This document shows positions 1-7,616 of a stretch of 53,397 bases of DNA, one piece after another; position 1 is the stretch's first letter; each line of letters begins with the position of its first letter. Both the position numbers and the translations under genes were made by a program. The notes beneath the pieces were generated by a model. The model saw only the letters and a list, made by a program, of their open reading frames with translations, ran no database searches and was not told where the DNA came from. Source of the stretch: CAYJGJ01 sp964367585 (lineage in GTDB: Bacteria > Bacillota > Clostridia > Peptostreptococcales > Anaerovoracaceae); NCBI GenBank assembly GCA_964367585.1, contig CAYIYH010000011.1, positions 1 through 53,397 on the forward strand, written 5' to 3'.

Positions 1-120
1 ACCACAGGAGATAACACGCCACTAACTATGTTATTTTTATTATTGATATTATCTGCAGTGGGAATAATTGCGATTCTTATTTTAAGGAAAAGAAACAAAG
101 CCAGTAATAAGGAGAAATAG
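1..120 (+). CDS. C-terminal end of a cell-wall anchored surface protein (5' part outside the window)
   Basis: The reading frame is open from base 1 to a TAG stop at 118-120 and gives 39 residues. They start with TTGDNTPL, continue as a hydrophobic stretch of about 20 residues (MLFLLLILSAVGIIAILIL) and end in a positively charged tail (RKRNKASNKEK). This is the layout of a sortase sorting signal: a TG motif, a membrane span and a basic stop-transfer tail. TGD after the cleavage threonine is common in clostridial anchors of the PxTGD type. The residues before the motif are cut off, so the exact sorting motif and the function of the protein cannot be read. Confidence 0.72.
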   Translation, partial: TTGDNTPLTMLFLLLILSAVGIIAILILRKRNKASNKEK

Positions 121-178
121 GTGGATAATAATTTAGTATATTATTTTTGTATATAGCTTAATGTTTTTAGTAAATAGT

Positions 179-208
179 TTGATGTTTTTCGAAGTGATGT
201 CTTAATAT
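179..208 (+). promoter_or_regulatory. Possible promoter of the nitroreductase gene
   Basis: TTGATG (179-184) and TAATAT (203-208) are separated by 18 nt, and the gene starts 57 nt further on. An imperfect inverted repeat lies around 205-232 and could be an operator. The match is moderate and the surrounding DNA is AT-rich, so chance is possible. Confidence 0.3.
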
Positions 209-265
209 GTGTAACACCGCATTTATTACATATTGTCGCTAAATTAATTACAAAAGGAGATTATT

Positions 266-859
266 ATGAAGCTTACAGAATTAATTACAAGTAGACGCAG
301 TATCTATGCTTTGGGCAAGAATATATCTGTTCGAGAAGAGAGCATCAATGAACTTATAAAACAATGTGTGGCGCAATGCCCTTCGGCATTCAATTCGCAA
401 ACCTCAAAAGTAGTAGTATTATACAGAAAAAAACACGATGAACTTTGGGATTTATTGACTGATAAAATGAGTCAAATACTACCTCCAGAAGCACTTCCTG
501 AAACTTTAGCAAAAATAGAAAGTTTTAAAGGTGCATATGCAACAGTACTATTTTATGAAAATCAAGAAATAGTAAAAGGACTTGAGGAACAATTTCCTCG
601 ATATGCACACAATTTTCAACCGTGGTCACAACAAGCAAGCGGAATGCTACAACTTGCAGTTTGGGCGGGACTTAGAGAAGTCGATTTGGGTGCAAACTTG
701 CAACACTATAATGAACTCATCGAAGCGGAGCTTTCGTCATTATTGGGAGTTGATCCTAAATACAAACTAGTAGCACAAATGCCATTCGGCGAAATATTGC
801 AACCAGCAGGAGAAAAAGAAATTGCTAATTTAGATGAAAGGTTTACTGTAATAGAGTAA
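266..859 (+). CDS. Nitroreductase family protein (FMN-dependent)
   Basis: This 197-aa protein belongs to the nitroreductase-like flavoprotein superfamily. It starts with the typical TSRRSIYALG segment (residues 8-17), where the arginines normally contact the FMN phosphate. It continues with PSAFNSQTSKVVVL, where the SAFNSQ loop contacts the cofactor, and ends with the helix-rich GLREVDLGANLQHYN and a QMPFGE segment. Length and pattern fit the small Frm2/HBN1-like or YdgI-like subgroup, which is usually cytosolic and reduces nitro compounds or quinones with NAD(P)H. The substrate cannot be read from the sequence. AAAGGAG lies at a good distance before the ATG. The gene is monocistronic: a strong terminator follows at 922-980 before the defence genes. 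Confidence 0.85.
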   Translation: MKLTELITSRRSIYALGKNISVREESINELIKQCVAQCPSAFNSQTSKVVVLYRKKHDELWDLLTDKMSQILPPEALPETLAKIESFKGAYATVLFYENQEIVKGLEEQFPRYAHNFQPWSQQASGMLQLAVWAGLREVDLGANLQHYNELIEAELSSLLGVDPKYKLVAQMPFGEILQPAGEKEIANLDERFTVIE

Positions 860-921
860 AAAAAGTGTAGTGAATGTGCTAATCGGTTTTATTAAAAGAG
901 AATATAATAATTAATTACGTC

Positions 922-980
922 AAAACAAGGTTTAATTTGGTCAAAGTGAAGTAAAATGACTAAATTGAACCTTGTTTTTT
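922..980 (+). terminator. Rho-independent terminator after the nitroreductase gene
   Basis: A stem of about 21 bp pairs 923-943 with 957-977 (AACAAGGTTTAATTTGGTCA against TGACTAAATTGAACCTTGTT, with a few G-U or mismatched positions). The loop has 13 nt and a run of T follows. It insulates the nitroreductase gene from the toxin-antitoxin promoter that begins a few bases later. Confidence 0.8.
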
Positions 981-986
981 ACTTCA

Positions 987-1021
987 TTGACAAATTGACG
1001 AGCGTACGCTATAATGTACAT
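987..1021 (+). promoter_or_regulatory. Consensus sigma-A promoter with paired palindromic operator for the toxin-antitoxin and restriction genes
   Basis: TTGACA (987-992) and TATAAT (1010-1015) are separated by exactly 17 nt, a perfect vegetative promoter. The palindrome AGCGTACGCT (1001-1010) fills the spacer up to the -10 box, and a second palindrome, ATGTACAT (1014-1021), starts inside the -10 box. Their centres are 12 bp apart and both have a GTAC core. YefM-YoeB operators of other bacteria also contain paired long and short palindromes with a TGTACA core, so autorepression by the antitoxin-toxin complex is a good inference. Transcription should start near 1022, giving a very short leader that includes AGGAGG at 1022-1027. 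Confidence 0.85.
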
Positions 1022-1035
1022 AGGAGGATGTATTT

Positions 1036-1284
1036 ATGATTAATACGAATATTACGAACTTTAGAAAAAACATTTTTGGTTTACTTGAACAAACAATTAA
1101 ATATAATGAGCCTGTAAATATCAGCACAAAAGAGGGGAATGCGGTTGTATTGAGCGAGGACGATTATAGAGGACTTATTGAGACCGTTTATATCAATTCA
1201 ATACCAGAGTTAAAAACTAAAATTATAGAGGGCTTGAATACTTCACTTGGGGAGTGTATACCAGAAAATGAGGTTGAATGGTAA
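1036..1284 (+). CDS. yefM: YefM/Phd-family antitoxin
   Basis: This 82-aa protein has the layout of a Phd/YefM antitoxin. An N-terminal DNA-binding fold starts with INTNITNFRKNIFGLLEQT and includes the segment GNAVVLSEDDYRGLIET (about residues 35-51), which matches the VVLSEDDY signature of YefM proteins. An acidic C-terminal tail (ECIPENEVEW) would wrap around the toxin. It should neutralise the YoeB-type toxin encoded next to it and, alone or with the toxin, repress the promoter at 987-1015. The ATG follows AGGAGG by 8 nt. Its TAA shares one base with the preferred ATG of the toxin gene, so the two are translationally coupled. Confidence 0.93.
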   Translation: MINTNITNFRKNIFGLLEQTIKYNEPVNISTKEGNAVVLSEDDYRGLIETVYINSIPELKTKIIEGLNTSLGECIPENEVEW

Positions 1285-1547
1285 TGTATTCCATAGTATA
1301 TACTAAAAAATCAGTTGCCGATATTCAGAAACTTAAAAGTGCAGGGCTAGATAAAAAGGCTAAAATACTTATTGATGTTCTTAAAGAAAATCCTTATCAA
1401 ACACCACCTACATTTGAAAAATTACAAGGTGACTTGCAAGGAGCTTATTCAAGAAGAATAAATATCAAGCACAGGTTAGTATATCAAGTATATGAAAGTG
1501 AAAAAATAGTGAAAATTATTAGCATTTGGTCACATTATGAGTTTTAA
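1284..1547 (+). CDS. yoeB: YoeB/Txe-family mRNA interferase toxin
   Basis: This is a RelE-superfamily toxin of the YoeB/Txe branch, a ribosome-dependent mRNA endonuclease. Visible family features are FEKLQGDLQGAYSRRI, then KHRLVYQV, and the C-terminal SHYEF. They supply the Glu, the Arg and the His-Tyr pair that correspond to the catalytic residues of E. coli YoeB (E46, R65, H83, Y84). With the ATG at 1284 the protein has 87 residues and starts MYSIVYTKK, as most Firmicute homologues do. An in-frame ATG at 1278 would add two residues. All active-site positions are present, so the toxin looks functional. Its stop is only 13 nt before the preferred start of the restriction-modification M gene, with no terminator between, so they are probably one transcript. 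Confidence 0.92.
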   Translation: MYSIVYTKKSVADIQKLKSAGLDKKAKILIDVLKENPYQTPPTFEKLQGDLQGAYSRRINIKHRLVYQVYESEKIVKIISIWSHYEF

Positions 1548-1560
1548 TGGAGAGAATAAG

Positions 1561-2535
1561 ATGACAACATCTAAAAATGATGTTAAAGAAAATAGGCTCG
1601 CAGATATAGATAAGGACTTATTGAATATATTGCTCAAAGATAATACATCGAAGAAGAATATTATTTGGGCAACAGATACATATTCTAAAAAAGGTGAGAT
1701 GTATTCTTTTAATGAACAAATGAAGCCTAAATTGATTACAGGATATCATGGTAACGTAATAAAACCGAGGATAGAAAAAGGAAAAAGAGAAAAGATTTTT
1801 CGTTCACGAGACAAAGCCGAAGTTTTTACTCCGTCTTGGGTATGTAATGCTCAAAATAATTTAATAGATAACGAATGGTTTAAGAAAAAAAATACTTTTA
1901 ATTTTGAAGTAGAAAAGGGATGGGAAACAAATTACAATAAGATTGAATTTTCGCCTGAAATTAATAAAACATGGAAAGACTATGTTATTTCTCCAAGGCT
2001 CGAAATAACTTGTGGTGAAGCGCCATATATAACGAGTAGATATGATACAGTAGATGGATATTATATTCAAGTCGAGGATAGAATTGGATTTTTGGATAGA
2101 AAACTCCGAGTTGTGAGTGAAAATATAGATAATGAAAATGATTGGATTGAGTGGGCGCTTAATGCTGTCAAAGCTTCATATGGATACGATTGGCAGGGCG
2201 ATAATGTGCTATTGGCTAGAGAAAACCTGCTTTACACTGTATTGGAACATTACGAAGATAAATTTCTAAAACAGCTTGATGCGGAAATTATTATCAAATT
2301 TGCGAAAATAATTTCATGGAATGTATGGCAAATGGATGGACTGAAATTCGTTATTCCAAACAGTTGTACTGATGAACTGAATCCTCAAATATCACTTTTG
2401 GATGATAATACAGAAACAGTAGCGTGCTCGGGATGTTTGAAAAATGAGATATTTTCGCACACCGGTATATATTGTAAAATCATGGATTGGCAAAAAAATA
2501 AGACTATCGATTTTATAGATTTGATGAAAAGGTAG
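1561..2535 (+). CDS. Restriction-modification M subunit, MTase-like without a catalytic NPPY motif
   Basis: The protein of 324 aa resembles those annotated as restriction endonuclease subunit M next to helicase-methylase proteins. AEVFTPSWVCNAQNNLID (about residues 86-103) looks like the TP-containing motif X region of N6-adenine methylases. LEITCGEAPYITSRYD (about 147-162) looks like a SAM-binding motif I. QGDNVLLARENLL and WNVWQMDGLKFVIPNSC follow. No (N/D/S)PP(Y/F) catalytic tetrad is visible, so it may be a non-catalytic or specificity-type partner of the large downstream protein. The ATG at 1561 is preferred over an in-frame ATG at 1537, because GGAGAG lies 5-10 nt before it and the earlier start would overlap the toxin gene. 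The large subunit begins 5 nt after the stop. Confidence 0.72.
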   Translation: MTTSKNDVKENRLADIDKDLLNILLKDNTSKKNIIWATDTYSKKGEMYSFNEQMKPKLITGYHGNVIKPRIEKGKREKIFRSRDKAEVFTPSWVCNAQNNLIDNEWFKKKNTFNFEVEKGWETNYNKIEFSPEINKTWKDYVISPRLEITCGEAPYITSRYDTVDGYYIQVEDRIGFLDRKLRVVSENIDNENDWIEWALNAVKASYGYDWQGDNVLLARENLLYTVLEHYEDKFLKQLDAEIIIKFAKIISWNVWQMDGLKFVIPNSCTDELNPQISLLDDNTETVACSGCLKNEIFSHTGIYCKIMDWQKNKTIDFIDLMKR

Positions 2536-2540
2536 ATAAT

Positions 2541-5500
2541 ATGAAAATCTATAACGAAACTTTTAATTATAAGTTAATTTATGTAATTAGAATTAATGCG
2601 CCAACACACAGTGGATTACTTAAAATTGGAGACACTACAGTTAAAACTGATTTGTCACCCGATAAACTTCCACCGAATTGCTCTACACTAAATAAAGCAG
2701 CTCGTGAGAGAATAAAAATTTATACGAATACTGCTGGTGTTGAATATGAATTGCTTCACACGGAATTAGCAATCAAAACTAATCAATCAGATGTCGAAAC
2801 TACAGTTGTTGCTTTTAGAGATAAAGAAGTACATTCAGTATTAGAAAGATCTGGATATAATAAAGTAAAAATTGGAGATACGACGGGGCAAGAGTGGTTT
2901 AGAATTGACTATTCAATTGCAATTGAGGCTATTAACGCAGTAAAAAGTAGTAGAAAAATGATATCCCAGTTTAACTCAATTGAAAAGTTTAATCCTATTC
3001 TTTTTAGACCAGAACAAAAAGAAGCTATCATCCGAACAGTCAAACAATTCAAAAAAAGTGATAGAATGCTTTGGAATGCAAAGATGCGCTTTGGAAAAAC
3101 ACTGTGTGCACTTGAAGTAGTCAAACAGATGAATTTTAAACGAACGATTATTGTTACTCATAGACCAGTTGTTAAGTCTGGATGGTATGATGATTTTATA
3201 AAAATATTTTTTAATAATAATGAGTATATCTTTGGTTCAAAAGCTGATAATATAAAAATTGTGGACTTAGAAGAGCAAGGAGCGAATTATGTGTATTTTG
3301 TTTCTGTTCAAGATTTAAGGGGATCCGAAAAAGTCGGAGGAAAATTCAATAAAAATGATGAGGTTTTTGGAGTGGATTGGGACTTCGTCGTTGTAGATGA
3401 AGCACATGAGGGAACAAAAACATCTTTGGGAGAAAATGTTGTAACAGAACTACTTAAAGAAGATACCGAACACACGACAAAACTTCTCGCATTATCTGGA
3501 ACTCCGTTTAATATTCTTCATGAATATAAAGAGGAAGAACTTTATACATGGGATTATATTATGGAGCAACAGGCTAAAAAAGATTGGGAAGACACCATGT
3601 TTGGTGATTCCAATCCATATGAGGAATTGCCTAAGATCAATATTTTTACATATAATCTTGGCAAACTTTTAGGTAATGGACAGTATGAAGAAATTGAAGA
3701 TAAGGCTTTTAACTTTAGAGAATTCTTTAGAACGTGGAATGGGAACCCAAAGATAGATAAAAAGCAAATGCCACAGAATGCGAGCGTTGGTGACTTTGTA
3801 CATAAGCAAGATGTTAACAGCTTCTTAAATTTAATTACTAAACATGAAGATAATAGTAATTATCCATATGCAAAAGATGAATATAGAGAATTATTTAAGC
3901 ATTCGCTATGGATGTTGCCAGGAGTAAAAGAAGCAAAAGCATTAAGTCAAATGATGAAATCGCACCCAGTATTTGGGAGTGGAATGTTTGATATAGTAAA
4001 TGTCGCAGGTGATGGCGATGATGAAGAGGAATCAAAAGATGCACTCAAATTAGTAAAAGAATCTATTTCTACTGCATCAAAAATGGATAGATATACCATT
4101 ACTCTATCTTGTGGAAAATTAACTACTGGAGTGACAATTCCGGAATGGACAGCGGTAATGATGTTGTCCGGTTCTTATTCTACATCGGCTGCGAATTATT
4201 TGCAAACAATTTTCAGAGTTCAATCACCAGCTAATGTCGGAGGAAAAATTAAAGATAACTGTTATGTTTTTGACTTTGCACCAGATAGAACACTAAAAAT
4301 GGTCGCGGATGCTGTTAATCTCTCTGCTAAGGCGGGAAAGACGTCACAAAGTGACAGACTTGCAATGGGTGAGTTTTTAAATTTCTGTCCAGTTATATCT
4401 ATAGATGGAACTGAAATGCGAAAGTATGACGAAAGCAATTTATTACAACAACTAAAGCGGGCATACGCTGAAAGAGCGGTAAAAAATGGATTCGATGATA
4501 CAAGTATATATAATGACATAGAACTATCAAAACTCACAGAGAATGATTTAAGAAAATTTGCGGAATTGAGGAAAATTGTAGGTTCTTCTAAAGCTCAAAG
4601 TAATACTGAAAAAATTGATATTAATAAAACCGGACTTACAAATGAGGAATACGAAGAACTCGAAAAGGTAAAAGACAAGCAACCTAGAGAACGCACTGCT
4701 GAAGAACAGGCAATATTTGACGAATTAAAGGAAAAACAAAGTAATAGAAGTAAAGCTATTTCTAATTTAAGAGCAATTTCTATCAGAATCCCTTTACTTA
4801 TTTATGGTGCGGATGTTGATTTTGATGATGATATTACAGCCGAAAAGATTGTAGATATCGTTGACGATGCTTCATGGGATGAATTTATGCCTAATGGAAT
4901 AACTAAGGAATTGTATAAGGATTTTATCAAATATTATGACACGGATGTGTTCATTGCAGCAGGAAGAAGAATTAAAAGTATCGTAAAGCATGCGGATACC
5001 CTTGCACCTACAGAGAGAGTACAAAAAATAACAGAACTCTTCAAAGGCTTTAAAAATCCCGATAAAGAAACAGTACTTACTCCATGGCGAGTTGTCAATA
5101 TGCATATGAGTGACTGTTTAGGTGGATACGATTTTTTCGACATAAACCACGAGGAAACAATAGAGACTCCTCGATATGTAGATCGAGGTCAAGTAACAGA
5201 GGGAACATTTGCAAATAAAAATGCAAAAATACTTGAAATTAATTCAAAATCCGGATTATATCCACTGTATGCTACATATAGTATTTTCCGAGCAAAATGT
5301 AATGATATTGAAAACACAAGTATAGAAGAGCAAAATAGGCTGTGGGAAGAAACAGTTAGGGATAATGTCTTTGTTATTTGCAAAACACCAATGGCTAAAG
5401 CAATTACAAAAAGAACCTTATGCGGATATAAAAATATAAAAGTGAATTCTCATTATTTTGATGACTTGATTAATAAACTTAAATACGATTCCACGTCGTT

Positions 5501-6554
5501 TGTAACTAAAGTACTGAAACCGGGCTTTTGGAATCTGAAAGGAAGTGAGCAAATGAAATTTGATGCTATAATAGGAAATCCGCCATATCAAGTTATTGAT
5601 GGTGGTGGAGTTGGCTCAAGTGCAATTCCAGTGTATAACAATTTTGTTGAAACCGCAATAAACCTCAACCCAGAATATTTATCTATGATTATGCCAGCAA
5701 GATGGTTTAGTGGTGGTAGAGGGTTGGATGCTTTTAGAGATAAAATGCTTAATGACAAAAGATTACAGGTAATTCATGATTATTTGAATTCTAAACAAAT
5801 GTTTTCAGAGGTTGAAATTAAAGGAGGCATTTGCTATTTCTTATGGCACACTTTTTATTCTGGTGATTGTAATATCTACTCACACAAAGATAATAGCATT
5901 TTCAGTCATAAAAAACGCCCTCTACTGGAAAATGGAATGACTACCTTTATTAGGAATAATGAAATGATTTCAATAATTCACAAAGTAAAATCATTAGGTG
6001 AATTGAGTTTATCCAGTATAATCAGTGCGAATGATCCATTTGGATTTGATGTACGTGAGAATTCTAGTTACAAAAGAATAAAACCAAATTTTTCAAAATC
6101 TAAAAGTGAAAATAGTATTTCATTTTACTACAATGGATGGAGGAAAGATGGCATAGGATACATTGACTATGAAAAAGTAAGAAAAGGTTTATATTTCATT
6201 GATAAACCAAAGGTATTAATTCCTAAAGCATGGGGAACTGGAAAACCAGAATTAGACTGGCTAAATCCCTTTATACCTGAAGAAAAATCTTGCTGCACTG
6301 AAACTTATTTAGTTGTTGGAGAATTTATAGACTATGAACATGCTAATAATTTCATAAGTTATACACAAACAAAATTTTTCCATATTATGGTTTCAGTATT
6401 AAAAATCACGCAAAATACGATGCAAGGTGCATATCACTTAGTTCCTATACAAGACTTTTCAAAACCTTGGACTGATAAAGAACTATATTCAAAATACGAA
6501 TTGTTACAAGAAGAAATTGACTTTATCGAAAACAAAATAAAGCCGATGGAATAG
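2541..6554 (+). CDS. Single-chain restriction-modification enzyme: GIY-YIG-like nuclease, SF2 helicase and N6-adenine methylase
   Basis: The protein has 1337 aa. Residues about 10-125 look like a T5orf172-type GIY-YIG nuclease: LIYVI (12-16) and GLLKIG (25-30) stand for the GIY and YIG strands, followed by R57, KEVH (95-98) and EWF (118-120). A superfamily 2 helicase follows, with AKMRFGKT (Walker A, about 180-187), DEAH (about 285-288), LSGTPFN (about 318-324) and a motif VI-like YLQTIFRVQ. A helical coupler leads to a gamma-class methylase: TPWRVV (motif X), ILEINSKSG (motif I, about 895-905) and GNPPYQ (motif IV, about 1012-1017). The rest is a likely target-recognition region. This order matches translocating single-chain enzymes (type ISP and relatives), in which the nuclease is usually Mrr-like rather than GIY-YIG. 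All key helicase and methylase residues are intact. Confidence 0.85.
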   Translation: MKIYNETFNYKLIYVIRINAPTHSGLLKIGDTTVKTDLSPDKLPPNCSTLNKAARERIKIYTNTAGVEYELLHTELAIKTNQSDVETTVVAFRDKEVHSVLERSGYNKVKIGDTTGQEWFRIDYSIAIEAINAVKSSRKMISQFNSIEKFNPILFRPEQKEAIIRTVKQFKKSDRMLWNAKMRFGKTLCALEVVKQMNFKRTIIVTHRPVVKSGWYDDFIKIFFNNNEYIFGSKADNIKIVDLEEQGANYVYFVSVQDLRGSEKVGGKFNKNDEVFGVDWDFVVVDEAHEGTKTSLGENVVTELLKEDTEHTTKLLALSGTPFNILHEYKEEELYTWDYIMEQQAKKDWEDTMFGDSNPYEELPKINIFTYNLGKLLGNGQYEEIEDKAFNFREFFRTWNGNPKIDKKQMPQNASVGDFVHKQDVNSFLNLITKHEDNSNYPYAKDEYRELFKHSLWMLPGVKEAKALSQMMKSHPVFGSGMFDIVNVAGDGDDEEESKDALKLVKESISTASKMDRYTITLSCGKLTTGVTIPEWTAVMMLSGSYSTSAANYLQTIFRVQSPANVGGKIKDNCYVFDFAPDRTLKMVADAVNLSAKAGKTSQSDRLAMGEFLNFCPVISIDGTEMRKYDESNLLQQLKRAYAERAVKNGFDDTSIYNDIELSKLTENDLRKFAELRKIVGSSKAQSNTEKIDINKTGLTNEEYEELEKVKDKQPRERTAEEQAIFDELKEKQSNRSKAISNLRAISIRIPLLIYGADVDFDDDITAEKIVDIVDDASWDEFMPNGITKELYKDFIKYYDTDVFIAAGRRIKSIVKHADTLAPTERVQKITELFKGFKNPDKETVLTPWRVVNMHMSDCLGGYDFFDINHEETIETPRYVDRGQVTEGTFANKNAKILEINSKSGLYPLYATYSIFRAKCNDIENTSIEEQNRLWEETVRDNVFVICKTPMAKAITKRTLCGYKNIKVNSHYFDDLINKLKYDSTSFVTKVLKPGFWNLKGSEQMKFDAIIGNPPYQVIDGGGVGSSAIPVYNNFVETAINLNPEYLSMIMPARWFSGGRGLDAFRDKMLNDKRLQVIHDYLNSKQMFSEVEIKGGICYFLWHTFYSGDCNIYSHKDNSIFSHKKRPLLENGMTTFIRNNEMISIIHKVKSLGELSLSSIISANDPFGFDVRENSSYKRIKPNFSKSKSENSISFYYNGWRKDGIGYIDYEKVRKGLYFIDKPKVLIPKAWGTGKPELDWLNPFIPEEKSCCTETYLVVGEFIDYEHANNFISYTQTKFFHIMVSVLKITQNTMQGAYHLVPIQDFSKPWTDKELYSKYELLQEEIDFIENKIKPME

Positions 6555-6600
6555 TTGGGAATTTACGGTATTTATATATTAAGAAGTATAATTACTTAGT

Positions 6601-6630
6601 AAAAATTTAAATTTAAATTTAAATATTTTT
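6601..6630. repeat. AT-only palindromic TTTAAA repeat after the restriction gene
   Basis: AAATTT is repeated so that 6603-6620 equals its own reverse complement, and a T run follows. It lies 46 nt after the restriction gene in an otherwise featureless gap of 197 nt. It could fold into a weak AT hairpin and act as a terminator, or simply be bent DNA. A weak promoter candidate for the next gene (TTGTTA near 6630, AATAAT near 6655) cannot be supported further. Confidence 0.4.
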
Positions 6631-6751
6631 TGTTAAAATAAGACCTTTATATGGAATAATACCTAATTACTGTGTTTTTTTCATTTGAGTTCAAAATAGT
6701 TTAGATCTACTTAGTGAAATTGATAGTAAGTTTTGGAGGAGATGTATTATA

Positions 6752-7549
6752 ATGAGTAATCATGAAACAAAATGGTGGATTTTGAAAGATGAAAAAAAAT
6801 ATGCACCTAAAGAATATTTTGAAATATATAAAGAAGAAGTTACAGAGTCAAGAATTAGATTAGAAAGTTTTCTTGAACATTTGGAAAAAATATCGGAAAA
6901 AGCTAAATTGATTGAAATGCCTGATGAACGAAAAAGAGAACTAATAGAAATATATAAAGCCTGGGGGAGTTACGGTTGGACAATTATTCCCTCTGCACCT
7001 GATAAATTATTTGATTCTCTACCTCTAAATACTATTGATGCCGATAACATTGCTTTACCACATTGTAACGAGGAAAGAATAGAAAAAATAATTAACTTAA
7101 TTAATGAAAAGAATTTTGATAAAACCTATTTTGAAGAAGCAGTATTTTGTTACGCTAATAAAAAATACATTGCTACAACATCCCTTATGTTTCCAATAAT
7201 TGAATCGATAATTATTACTTTTGGAAAAGAACAAAATACAACAAATAAAAATTTAAAGGTAGGAAAAAAAGCTATTATGTATTATGACAAAAAAATCAAT
7301 GAAAAATACGACGATGTTGACCGTACTATGTTTGCTTTTCTTTGGTATTACAGTCTGAAATCTTGTTTAGAAAAAATATTTGAAAATGCCAATGCATTTA
7401 AAACCCAACCAAATGTAATCAATAGGAATTTTTTGTTGCATGGAATGATTAGTAGAACAGTACAGCAGAAAGATTGCATTCAACTTTTCTTAGTTTTATA
7501 TAATTTACTAAATATGTTTTCAAAATTTGATTCCAAGTGTGAAGATTGA
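6752..7549 (+). CDS. Uncharacterised protein with a C-terminal HEPN-like R-x4-H motif
   Basis: I do not recognise the family of this 265-aa protein. The first ~70 residues are charged and probably coiled. A helical C-terminal half includes YANKKYIATTSLMFPIIES and then NRNFLLHG (224-231). R225 and H230 form an R-x4-H signature with Asn next to the Arg, as in HEPN RNases and related all-alpha domains of toxins and abortive-infection proteins. There is no signal peptide or membrane span. GGAGGAG precedes the ATG. The next gene, 67 nt downstream, carries the same type of motif, which suggests a two-gene unit. Catalytic RNase activity is an inference; the domain could be a non-catalytic HEPN scaffold. 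Confidence 0.6.
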   Translation: MSNHETKWWILKDEKKYAPKEYFEIYKEEVTESRIRLESFLEHLEKISEKAKLIEMPDERKRELIEIYKAWGSYGWTIIPSAPDKLFDSLPLNTIDADNIALPHCNEERIEKIINLINEKNFDKTYFEEAVFCYANKKYIATTSLMFPIIESIIITFGKEQNTTNKNLKVGKKAIMYYDKKINEKYDDVDRTMFAFLWYYSLKSCLEKIFENANAFKTQPNVINRNFLLHGMISRTVQQKDCIQLFLVLYNLLNMFSKFDSKCED

Positions 7550-7616
7550 GATATATGACAAATAGATATGGCAAATTTTAATTTTAAAAAGTAAATTATA
7601 GATTTAGGTGGTGGGC

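Noticed and set aside
6601..6630. Confident terminator at the TTTAAA palindrome
   Set aside because: The stem is entirely A-T and would be weak; it is listed only as a repeat.
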